A stretch of DNA of 5,317 nt from Flavobacteriaceae bacterium (GTDB taxonomy: Bacteria > Bacteroidota > Bacteroidia > Flavobacteriales > Flavobacteriaceae), in contig JAMPYA010000148.1 of NCBI GenBank assembly GCA_023700885.1, positions 1-5,317 on the forward strand, given 5' to 3'. A program made the translations under genes and the position numbers. Below are positions 1 through 5,317 of this stretch, piece after piece; the stretch's first letter is position 1; every line of letters begins with the position of its first letter. Under the pieces are notes generated by a model. It was not told where the DNA came from and searched no databases. It saw nothing but the letters and a program-made list of their open reading frames with translations.

Positions 1-136
1 AACCAAAAATATAGAAGGTAAAAATGTATTGGTGAATCAGGTTGGACGTGATGGCGTAAATATGGGTAGAATTGATTTTTATTTTGATACATTAAAAAAT
101 AAGACACACAAAGCCGAAAGAATAATTATAGTTTAA
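1..136 (+). CDS. C-terminal end of a metallophosphatase / 5'-nucleotidase-family protein (5' truncated by window edge)
   Basis: The frame with codons starting at base 2 is open from the left edge to a TAA at 134-136, giving 44 visible residues. The stretch VLVNQVGRDGVNMGRIDFYF resembles the final strands of the calcineurin-like phosphoesterase domain of 5'-nucleotidases (UshA-type), where a 'V.Q.G..G...GR.D' pattern precedes the inter-domain linker. The protein ends about 20 residues after this segment (…AERIIIV). It therefore appears to lack the 5'-nucleotidase C-terminal domain; Bacteroidota often encode the two domains as separate genes, so this is probably the stand-alone catalytic half. 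The metal-binding residues lie upstream, outside the window, so enzyme activity cannot be judged. The gene converges on the plug-protein gene with a 10-base gap and is probably functionally unrelated to the redox cluster. The family call rests on one short motif recognised by eye. Confidence 0.6.
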   Translation, partial: TKNIEGKNVLVNQVGRDGVNMGRIDFYFDTLKNKTHKAERIIIV

Positions 137-162
137 AAAAAGTTAATTAATTTCCTTTTTTA
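132..162. terminator. Possible weak bidirectional terminator between convergent genes
   Basis: The two convergent stop codons (134-136 on +, 147-149 on -) are separated by ten bases. An A-run ending in G at 135-142 faces a C followed by six T at 155-161. They can form an A/T stem of about seven pairs around the palindrome TTAATTAA (143-150), and each strand then shows a T-run on its exit side. The stem has almost no G/C, so it would be unstable for a classical Rho-independent terminator. The layout is suggestive only. Confidence 0.2.
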
Positions 163-848
163 GCTTTCTTTAAGTTGATTAAAATTACTCCATTAGAACC
201 ACGGGATCCATACATTGCCGCACTAGACCCTTTAAGAACACTTATATTGTCAACATCTGATGGCGGTATATCATCAATACTGTTAGTTACAGAACCATTT
301 ACAACATAAAGAGGCTCTGTTCCTGCATTAACAGATGAAAGCCCTCTTATTGTAATACTTCTTCCTGAAACCACAACTCCGGGAACTTTACCAGCTATCA
401 TTTCATAAATATTTCTATAAGTATTATTTTTATCAATATTTACCACTCCTACACTCGAGGTAAGTTCTTCTTTATTTGTGGAGCCATAACCAATATCAAC
501 TTTATCATCATCAGTTGTAACACTTTTCTTTTGTTGATTATTATTATTTGGAAAGATAAAGTTTACTGTAGCTTCTCCTTGAAACTGATGTTCTTTTAAT
601 CCGCTTCCAACCGAAAAAACCATAATAACTTTTGAATTAGACGGTATTTTAATTTTATAAAATCCTTTACTGTTAATATAAGTATCCATTTTCATATCAT
701 CAACTAATATTACAGCATCTTTAATTGGTTGATTATTTTCATCTGTAATATAACCTGAAACTTGAATTTTTTTAGCAATTGATTGAGCTTCAATATGGTT
801 TGTAATAATTACTGTCACAAACAATAAAATGAGGATTTTAAATTTCAT
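147..848 (-). CDS. Secreted carboxypeptidase-D-like / TonB-plug protein without a beta-barrel (SusC N-terminal-like)
   Basis: This is a 233-residue protein. Residues 1-21 form a signal peptide (KFK, a hydrophobic core, then IEAQS near cleavage). Residues about 29-100 match the carboxypeptidase-D regulatory-like fold common at the N-terminus of SusC proteins (VSGYITDENNQPIKDAVILV). Residues about 117-226 are a TonB-receptor plug with SusC hallmarks: DIGYGS at 118-123, ITIRGLSSVNAG at 165-176, EPLYVVNG at 178-185, and VLKGSSAAMYGSRGSNGVI at 204-222. It stops with KKAKKGN, where a full SusC (about 1,000 residues) would enter its 22-strand barrel. An in-frame ATG at 926 is available, but the one at 848 puts the signal peptide at the N-terminus and avoids overlap with the cytochrome, so I chose 848. 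It lies 56 bases after the cytochrome stop with no visible terminator, so co-transcription is likely. It could be a dedicated periplasmic plug protein or a reduced SusC remnant; transport by itself is unlikely. Confidence 0.85.
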   Translation of the reverse strand: MKFKILILLFVTVIITNHIEAQSIAKKIQVSGYITDENNQPIKDAVILVDDMKMDTYINSKGFYKIKIPSNSKVIMVFSVGSGLKEHQFQGEATVNFIFPNNNNQQKKSVTTDDDKVDIGYGSTNKEELTSSVGVVNIDKNNTYRNIYEMIAGKVPGVVVSGRSITIRGLSSVNAGTEPLYVVNGSVTNSIDDIPPSDVDNISVLKGSSAAMYGSRGSNGVILINLKKAKKGN

Positions 849-904
849 ACATTTTTTTGTTACTAATTTAACTATTAATTCTGAATTAAAATTGCCAATT
901 ATTT

Positions 905-2797
905 CTAAAATTTTGGAAGGATGCAATTGTTAGTTCTTTTAGTAATAATTGCCTCAATTCCTTTTAACAAACTCTCTTGCATTATTTTTTCATCCGATTT
1001 ATGACAAGTTAAACACATACCAACCGTCAAAATTTTTTGCTGTTCTGAAAGATTAAAGGGTCTAAAATTGGTTCGTGTAGAATAGGTTTTATTTTTCTCT
1101 ATTTGTGATAAAAAAGGAATCCAAGCATCTTCTGGTAAATTATCATTTTTATTTAGTTCATAACTTGCCTGAAACTCGATTTTCCCCTTTTTATTAATTG
1201 CTAATTTACCTGAACCATATCCTAAAACATAAGGATTTAAATGACAAGACTTACAACTTCTTCCTTTTTTGGAAGTAGTATGGGGTGCATTAGGTGTAAA
1301 TAATCGATGAAAAACAATATCTGTACCTGGTTTGTTTTTAATACTTCCTTTATCAATAGTCATAATCATTCCTGGAACTGCCGGTTTAATTTCTTTTTTA
1401 TTGCCAACTTCTCTCACTCCCAATGAGGGTTCAGAAACCGAAAACTCATGTACATACTCAACCCATTGTCCGGTTACATATTGCTGTGATAACAAATCAA
1501 ACCCCATTTTATCATTTTTATCAAATTGATTATGACAACCTATGCATTTTGATGCCCATGAAGTATGACAACTAGAACAGGTTAAATTAGCATGAACTTT
1601 ATCCTTTTGACAAACTGGTGATTGTTTTGATAATTGATGTACTTTTCCATTATTTTTAGAAATCATAAAAGCATTATTTTTATCATCTAAAAAGGTGTTA
1701 ACAAGCGGTTGACCCGATTTTGATTTTACCACTATTTTCTTATCCTTTAAATCAAACTTTCGCAAAGTAGCAATTTTAACAGATTCTGTATCTAACTTTT
1801 CTAAAGTAGTTGTATTTGGTTTATCAATAAAATGACAATCGATACATTGTATAGAAACGGCATCTTCTTGATGTCTATAATTTTTCCCATCGCCCATCAC
1901 TTCGTGAGAACTGTGACAATCTATACATAACATTCCCTTTTGATGATGTACATCACTTTCTTGTTTGGCAAATACCCGTTTATCTTCTAAAATTCTAAAA
2001 TCTTTTTTATTGATAACTTCATGTTGTTTTAACAGGGTTTCAGACCAACCTTCATAACTAGTTGATATTCTACTAGAACGGCTGTGGCAACCAAAACAAT
2101 GCTCATTTTTTATTTTAATATCTGTTGATGGATGCGAAGTTGGCAACTTTTTCTTTTTTGATGATTGATAAATATGTAATTCTTCTAAACTTTTTTGAGT
2201 ATAATTTAAATGACACGCATTACAACCTCCGCCTCTACTTTTTTGATTGATTGCTCCATATTCCTTTTTTTCTGTACCCAAATGACAATTAGCACATAAA
2301 TCGCGTAAGTGTTTCTCTGCAGGTGTAAAATTGATATGATTAATATGATATGAATTATTTGGATTTTCAGTTTCTCCAAAAACAAATTTATCAACAGCAA
2401 CAATGCCACTATTAGTTGTCATTAATGAAGCATTAATTTTTTTTAAGTGTTCTTTATGACAAACTCCACAAGTATTTTTAGCATCTTTTAAATTTCCCGG
2501 AATTAAAACCATCCCTTGATGCGCTTTTTCTTTTTCAAACTGATGTTTATTTCCTAAATGACAACTAGTGCATCCAATTATTTTAGGATTATGATAGTTA
2601 GAAAAGCCCTCAAATTGTTGATGGCAATTAAAACATGACTCTTTAATTTCATTATTAGAAATAACAGAAATGTTAAATACCTTATTTATAACAGGTTTTA
2701 ATTCTGAAATGTACACATAAATGTATCCTAAAACAGTTATAAATAAAACTATAATTAAGATAATATTATGCCTATAAATTTTAAAAAAACGCTTCAT
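905..2797 (-). CDS. Membrane-anchored dodecahaem c-type cytochrome
   Basis: This is a 630-residue protein with twelve CxxCH haem-attachment motifs, starting at residues 55, 76, 110, 168, 192, 234, 291, 318, 407, 418, 515 and 595. A basic N-terminus (MKRFFK) followed by one hydrophobic segment at about 10-30 looks like an uncleaved signal-anchor, leaving the rest in the periplasm. Some twenty further histidines lie after the anchor, enough for mostly bis-histidine ligation. Haems are spread through 55-322, paired at 407/418 (the CSSCH…CIGCH pair, with W414 between), and single at 515 and 595. Two long haem-free stretches (323-406 and 423-514) interrupt them. Cys396 and Cys625 lie outside any motif. 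I do not recognise a named family beyond 'multihaem cytochrome c'. It is divergent from the molybdoenzyme gene across a 216-base control region, suggesting it passes electrons to or from that complex. Maturation would need a Ccs/Ccm system elsewhere. The start at 2797 directly precedes the anchor. Confidence 0.93.
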   Translation of the reverse strand: MKRFFKIYRHNIILIIVLFITVLGYIYVYISELKPVINKVFNISVISNNEIKESCFNCHQQFEGFSNYHNPKIIGCTSCHLGNKHQFEKEKAHQGMVLIPGNLKDAKNTCGVCHKEHLKKINASLMTTNSGIVAVDKFVFGETENPNNSYHINHINFTPAEKHLRDLCANCHLGTEKKEYGAINQKSRGGGCNACHLNYTQKSLEELHIYQSSKKKKLPTSHPSTDIKIKNEHCFGCHSRSSRISTSYEGWSETLLKQHEVINKKDFRILEDKRVFAKQESDVHHQKGMLCIDCHSSHEVMGDGKNYRHQEDAVSIQCIDCHFIDKPNTTTLEKLDTESVKIATLRKFDLKDKKIVVKSKSGQPLVNTFLDDKNNAFMISKNNGKVHQLSKQSPVCQKDKVHANLTCSSCHTSWASKCIGCHNQFDKNDKMGFDLLSQQYVTGQWVEYVHEFSVSEPSLGVREVGNKKEIKPAVPGMIMTIDKGSIKNKPGTDIVFHRLFTPNAPHTTSKKGRSCKSCHLNPYVLGYGSGKLAINKKGKIEFQASYELNKNDNLPEDAWIPFLSQIEKNKTYSTRTNFRPFNLSEQQKILTVGMCLTCHKSDEKIMQESLLKGIEAIITKRTNNCILPKF

Positions 2798-2807
2798 TAA
2801 TTAAAAC

Positions 2808-2830
2808 AATACTTCGCAAAGGTAAGTATT
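2808..2830. repeat. 7-9-7 inverted repeat around the cytochrome -7 box
   Basis: AATACTT (2808-2814) and AAGTATT (2824-2830) are exact reverse complements separated by nine bases. The predicted minus-strand -7 element sits almost entirely in the spacer. The repeat could be a repressor operator covering the promoter, or a hairpin if transcription starts upstream. A seven-base match can arise by chance in A/T-rich DNA of this length, so the function is conjectural. Confidence 0.35.
2817..2824 (-). promoter_or_regulatory. Predicted Bacteroidota -7 promoter element for the cytochrome gene
   Basis: The minus strand reads TACCTTTG, an exact match to the TAnnTTTG -7 consensus of the Bacteroidota primary sigma factor. 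It would start transcription near 2812, giving a leader of about 15 bases before the ATG at 2797. No good -33 TTTG-like element is seen at the expected distance (about 2842-2848, where the minus strand reads GTTTAAA). This fits a promoter that needs an activator. Confidence 0.5.
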
Positions 2831-2880
2831 AAAACCAATATTTTAAACATTATAAATTTATGATTTTCAATACTTTAATA

Positions 2881-2894
2881 GTAACAAATGTTAC
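2881..2894. promoter_or_regulatory. Crp/Fnr-family operator candidate, GTAAC-N4-GTTAC
   Basis: The sequence GTAACAAATGTTAC is a perfect dyad of two six-base arms (GTAACA/TGTTAC) with two bases between. The 5-4-5 layout is that of Crp/Fnr-family sites. From memory, GTAAC-N4-GTTAC has been proposed for HcpR-type nitrosative-stress regulators in some anaerobes. The dyad centre lies about 74 bp upstream of the predicted cytochrome start site and about 126 bp before the molybdoenzyme ATG. No binding protein is encoded in the window. Confidence 0.5.
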
Positions 2895-2911
2895 AGTAAA
2901 AAAAATATTTC

Positions 2912-2925
2912 ATGATATTTATCAT
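2912..2925. promoter_or_regulatory. Fnr-like operator candidate, ATGAT-N4-ATCAT
   Basis: The sequence ATGATATTTATCAT is a perfect dyad with arms ATGATA/TATCAT and two bases between. It matches eight of ten defined positions of the Fnr consensus TTGAT-N4-ATCAA, differing only at the outermost base of each half. Its centre is 31 bp (about three helical turns) from the GTAAC dyad, placing both on the same DNA face. It lies just upstream of possible molybdoenzyme promoter boxes, a position suited to activation or repression. Confidence 0.45.
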
Positions 2926-2936
2926 ATAAAACAGAT

Positions 2937-2963
2937 TATGTTTCAAATAATTTTATACCGTTG
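2937..2963 (+). promoter_or_regulatory. Possible promoter of the molybdoenzyme operon
   Basis: Two imperfect matches to TAnnTTTG occur here: TATGTTTC (2937-2944) and TACCGTTG (2956-2963), each with one mismatch. Neither has a clear -33 partner. A start site near 2960 would place the ATGAT dyad at about -41, the classical class II activator position, but no box is strong enough to choose. The leader would be about 45-70 bases, ending in an A/T-rich stretch before ATG 3014. Confidence 0.25.
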
Positions 2964-3013
2964 AACTCAAATAGATTTCAGTATAAAAATAACTTAATTA
3001 ACAATCAAAATTT

Positions 3014-5251
3014 ATGGTTAGCTCAAGAAGAAAATTTATTAAGATTTCTGCACTTGGTTTAGGCGGCGTAGCTGTTTCGGCTTCGGCATTTAATTTTCTT
3101 GGCGGAAATTCTTATTTAGATGAGTTAGTTTATTCTAATGTGGTTGAAAACTACAAGAAAACAGCAACCTACTGCGAAGTCTGTTTTTGGAAATGTGCCG
3201 GTTGGATATATTCTGATGAAAATAATAATGTTAAAAAAATTATTGGAAATGAAAACGATTTCCAATGCTATGGTAGACTTTGTCCAAGAGGTACGGGTGG
3301 AGTTGGAATGTACACCGATCCTGACCGTCTAAAAACTCCATTAATTCGCGATATTGTTAATGGCGAAGAATCCTTTAGAGAAGCATCTTGGGAAGAAGCT
3401 TTAACCTTAGTAGCTTCTAAAATGAAAGCAGTTAAAAATAATCATGGTGCAGAAAGTGTTGCGCTTATTAAACATGGTGAACCAGGTGGACATTTTGAAC
3501 ATTTATTAAAAGCTTTTGGATCAGAAACAGTTGCCGAACCTGCATTTGCACAATGCAGAGGACCAAGAGAAATTGGATTTAAATTAACTCTCGGAAGTTG
3601 GGTAGGATCGCCTGAACCTACAGACATTAAAGACACCAAATGTTTAGTGCTTATTGGATCGCATATTGGCGAAAATATGCACAACAATCAAGTACAAGAA
3701 ATGTCAGATGCTATAGACAGAAAAGCAACTATTATAACTGTTGACCCTCGTTTATCAACGGCAGCAAGTAAATCTAAATATTGGTTACCAATAAAGCCTG
3801 CAACTGATATAGCCTTATTACTTTCATGGATGCATGTAATAATTTATGAAAATTTATATGATAAAGAATATGTTGAGAAATTTGGATTTGGATTTGATCA
3901 ACTTAAAGAACATGTCCGAACTTTTACACCAGAATGGGCATACGGAATTACCACAATAAAACCAGATGTAATTAGAAAAACAGCTAGAGAAATGGCAGAA
4001 GCTGCTCCTGCAGTAATTATACATCCAGGAAGGCATGTGGCATGGTATGGTGATGATTCTCAACGATCAAGAGCAATTGCAATCTTAAATGCATTATTAG
4101 GTTCTTGGGGAAGACGTGGCGGTTTCTATTTTAAAGAAGCTTTAAAAGTCCCTGACTTTCCTCAACCTCCTTACCCAAAACCAAATTGGACTTGGAAAGA
4201 ACTCTCTAGCAAATATCCATATGCAGAAATGGGAGTCACTAATGAAGTCATTAGAGCATCCATACCATCAGAAAATCATCCATATCCGGTAAAGGGCTGG
4301 TTAGTCGCAGGTTGTAATTTACCTGTAGCAATTCCAAATAAAAAATTATTGATGGAAGCAATCGATAATTTAGAATTTTTAGTAGTTATAGACACCATGC
4401 CAATGGAAGTTACAGGTTTTGCTGATGTTGTTTTACCAGAATGTTCTTATTTAGAACGTTGGGGATCCTTGCGTTCATCAACCAACAGAGAGCCTTCAAT
4501 AGCTTTAAGAGCACCTGCTGTAGAGCCATTGTACGATTCTAAACCAGCTTGGTGGATGGCAAAACAACTTGGAGAAAAACTTGGCTTACATGAGTACTTC
4601 AACTATAATGATTATTCAGAAGTTTTAGATTGGCAATTCAAACAAGTAGGAACTTCATTAGACGAAATGCAAAAAATTGGCGTAAAAAATTATCCAAGAA
4701 AAACTGGAGCACTTTATATGAATGAAAATCTAGATTTTAAATTCCCTACCAAAAGCGGAAAAATTGAATTCTATTCAGAAGAGCTGGAAGCTATAGGTCA
4801 GCCACCAATGCCAATATACACACCACATCCAGAACCTGAAAAAGGATTTTATCGGTTAAATTACGGAAGAGCACCAATGCATACTTTTAGCCGAACTGCC
4901 AATAATCCTAATTTAAACGATTTAATGGATGAAAATACAGTTTGGGTCAATCCGAAAGTAGCCAAAATTGAAGGAATTAAAGCAGATCAATATGTTTGGC
5001 TTAAAAATCAGGATGGTATCATTGCTACATTTCCAATAAAGGTTAGAGTTACTGAACGCATTAGAACTGATTCTGTTTATATGGTTCATGGTTTTGGTCA
5101 TGACAATCAAAAACTGACCAATGCACACGGAAAAGGAATTAGCGATACAGAACTGATAACATCAGTAAAAATTGATCCGCTGATGGGCGGTACCGGAATG
5201 CGTGGTAATTTTATAACTTTTTTAACTGAAAATCCACATAATATAGCTTAG
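3014..5251 (+). CDS. Tat-exported molybdopterin oxidoreductase, PsrA/PhsA-like catalytic subunit
   Basis: This is a 745-residue DMSO-reductase-superfamily enzyme. Residues 4-10 (SRRKFIK) match the twin-arginine motif, followed by a hydrophobic region and a possible AxA cleavage site at 23-25, so it acts in the periplasm. Cys54, 57, 61 and 90 (CEVCFWKC … GRLCPRG) ligate a [4Fe-4S] cluster, and Arg92 sits at the conserved basic position. Cys181, 91 residues further, is the likely Mo ligand. Molybdopterin-binding motifs are VDPRLSTAASKSKYWLPIKP (243-262), the GCNLP region (433) and DVVLPECSYLER (471-482). The dinucleotide-binding C-terminal domain spans about 612-740, with MHTFSRT at 622-628 and GFGHDN at 693-698. 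The length and the following iron-sulfur gene fit PsrA/PhsA-type enzymes acting on sulfur compounds. Substrate and direction are not determined; related arsenic or other oxyanion enzymes cannot be excluded. The start at 3014 is fixed by the Tat motif. Confidence 0.9.
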   Translation: MVSSRRKFIKISALGLGGVAVSASAFNFLGGNSYLDELVYSNVVENYKKTATYCEVCFWKCAGWIYSDENNNVKKIIGNENDFQCYGRLCPRGTGGVGMYTDPDRLKTPLIRDIVNGEESFREASWEEALTLVASKMKAVKNNHGAESVALIKHGEPGGHFEHLLKAFGSETVAEPAFAQCRGPREIGFKLTLGSWVGSPEPTDIKDTKCLVLIGSHIGENMHNNQVQEMSDAIDRKATIITVDPRLSTAASKSKYWLPIKPATDIALLLSWMHVIIYENLYDKEYVEKFGFGFDQLKEHVRTFTPEWAYGITTIKPDVIRKTAREMAEAAPAVIIHPGRHVAWYGDDSQRSRAIAILNALLGSWGRRGGFYFKEALKVPDFPQPPYPKPNWTWKELSSKYPYAEMGVTNEVIRASIPSENHPYPVKGWLVAGCNLPVAIPNKKLLMEAIDNLEFLVVIDTMPMEVTGFADVVLPECSYLERWGSLRSSTNREPSIALRAPAVEPLYDSKPAWWMAKQLGEKLGLHEYFNYNDYSEVLDWQFKQVGTSLDEMQKIGVKNYPRKTGALYMNENLDFKFPTKSGKIEFYSEELEAIGQPPMPIYTPHPEPEKGFYRLNYGRAPMHTFSRTANNPNLNDLMDENTVWVNPKVAKIEGIKADQYVWLKNQDGIIATFPIKVRVTERIRTDSVYMVHGFGHDNQKLTNAHGKGISDTELITSVKIDPLMGGTGMRGNFITFLTENPHNIA

Positions 5252-5253
5252 AT

Positions 5254-5317
5254 ATGAGATTAGCAATGGTAATAGACACTAAAAAGTGTGTAGGATGTAG
5301 CGACTGTGTGGTTGCTT
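5254..5317 (+). CDS. N-terminus of a 4Fe-4S ferredoxin-like subunit (PsrB/NrfC/DmsB type), truncated by window edge
   Basis: An ATG two bases after the molybdoenzyme stop opens a frame of 21 visible residues that runs off the window. It begins MRLAMVIDTKKCVGCSDCVV. The Cys12-x2-Cys15-x2-Cys18 spacing directly after an 'MVID..KC' start is the first cluster motif of the multi-[4Fe-4S] electron-transfer subunits (about 170-240 residues) that pair with molybdoenzymes. It has no signal peptide, as expected for a subunit exported with its Tat-bearing partner. The two-base spacing implies a single operon and probable translational coupling. It would carry electrons between the Mo subunit and a membrane quinone-reactive subunit, which is expected downstream but not seen. 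Confidence 0.88.
   Translation, partial: MRLAMVIDTKKCVGCSDCVVA

Larger units (their letters stand above)
2798..3013. promoter_or_regulatory. Divergent control region between cytochrome and molybdoenzyme genes
   Basis: This 216-base, strongly A/T-rich stretch holds no credible open frame. It must carry promoters for both the leftward cytochrome gene and the rightward molybdoenzyme gene. It contains two 6-2-6 perfect dyads (2881-2894 and 2912-2925), a 7-9-7 inverted repeat (2808-2830) and a TAnnTTTG box on the minus strand (2817-2824). Neither start codon has a Shine-Dalgarno sequence. Both have A/T-rich leaders, as is usual in Bacteroidota. Confidence 0.8.

Noticed and set aside
1..136. Left-edge gene as SoxB (thiosulfohydrolase, same superfamily as 5'-nucleotidases), which would tie the locus to sulfur oxidation
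   Set aside because: Only 44 residues are visible and the protein ends without the C-terminal domain that SoxB carries. A stand-alone metallophosphatase fits better.
890..900. Small dyad AATTG-C-CAATT near the end of the cytochrome gene as a terminator or promoter
   Set aside because: The single-base centre cannot form a hairpin loop, no T-run follows on the minus strand, and no -7 box is convincing in the 849-904 gap.
1332..1529. Open frame on the + strand inside the cytochrome gene
   Set aside because: It is antisense to a well-supported multihaem protein, has no recognisable domain, and its Cys residues are mirror images of the haem-motif codons and their surroundings.
2797..3001. TTAATTAA palindromes near both start codons (2797-2804, 2994-3001), also seen at 143-150
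   Set aside because: Short A/T palindromes are expected by chance in sequence this A/T-rich, and the sites lie at unequal distances from the two starts.
3442..4063. Open frames on the - strand inside the molybdoenzyme gene
   Set aside because: They are short, show no family resemblance, and lie wholly within a gene whose own frame has strong motif support throughout.
905..5317. Alternative complex III (Act) cluster
   Set aside because: ActB fuses molybdopterin-like and iron-sulfur modules and ActA is a smaller cytochrome. Here the iron-sulfur subunit is a separate gene, the catalytic subunit keeps its cluster cysteines and a likely Mo ligand, and the cytochrome has twelve haems.

Overview
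The window looks like chromosomal DNA from a member of the Bacteroidota, most likely a flavobacterium. It is A/T-rich. It encodes a SusC-type TonB-plug protein with a carboxypeptidase-D-like N-terminal domain. None of the start codons has a clear Shine-Dalgarno sequence, and a Bacteroidota-style -7 promoter box (TAnnTTTG) lies in front of the cytochrome gene. No RNA gene, insertion sequence, CRISPR array or phage gene was seen.

Layout from left to right. (1) Bases 1-136, + strand: the last 44 codons of a gene resembling the catalytic domain of metallophosphatases/5'-nucleotidases. (2) Bases 147-848, - strand: a small secreted protein made of a carboxypeptidase-like domain and a TonB-receptor plug, ending where a SusC beta-barrel would begin. 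(3) Bases 905-2797, - strand: a membrane-anchored c-type cytochrome with twelve CxxCH haem motifs. (4) Bases 2798-3013: a divergent control region with two Crp/Fnr-like dyads whose centres are 31 bp apart, plus a further inverted repeat around the cytochrome promoter. (5) Bases 3014-5251, + strand: a Tat-exported molybdopterin oxidoreductase of the PsrA/PhsA (polysulfide/thiosulfate reductase-like) type. (6) From 5254 to the window edge: the start of a ferredoxin-like iron-sulfur subunit, two bases after the molybdoenzyme stop.

Inference on joint function: genes 5 and 6 are the catalytic and electron-transfer subunits of a periplasm-facing complex iron-sulfur molybdoenzyme. A membrane (NrfD-like) subunit is expected just beyond the window. 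The divergent dodecahaem cytochrome, sharing the control region, would carry electrons to or from that complex in the periplasm. The barrel-less plug protein is probably co-transcribed with the cytochrome, and its role is unknown. The shared Crp/Fnr-like sites suggest co-regulation by redox, oxygen or nitrosative signals. The substrate cannot be read from the sequence: sulfur compounds are the first guess from family resemblance, not a demonstrated one.
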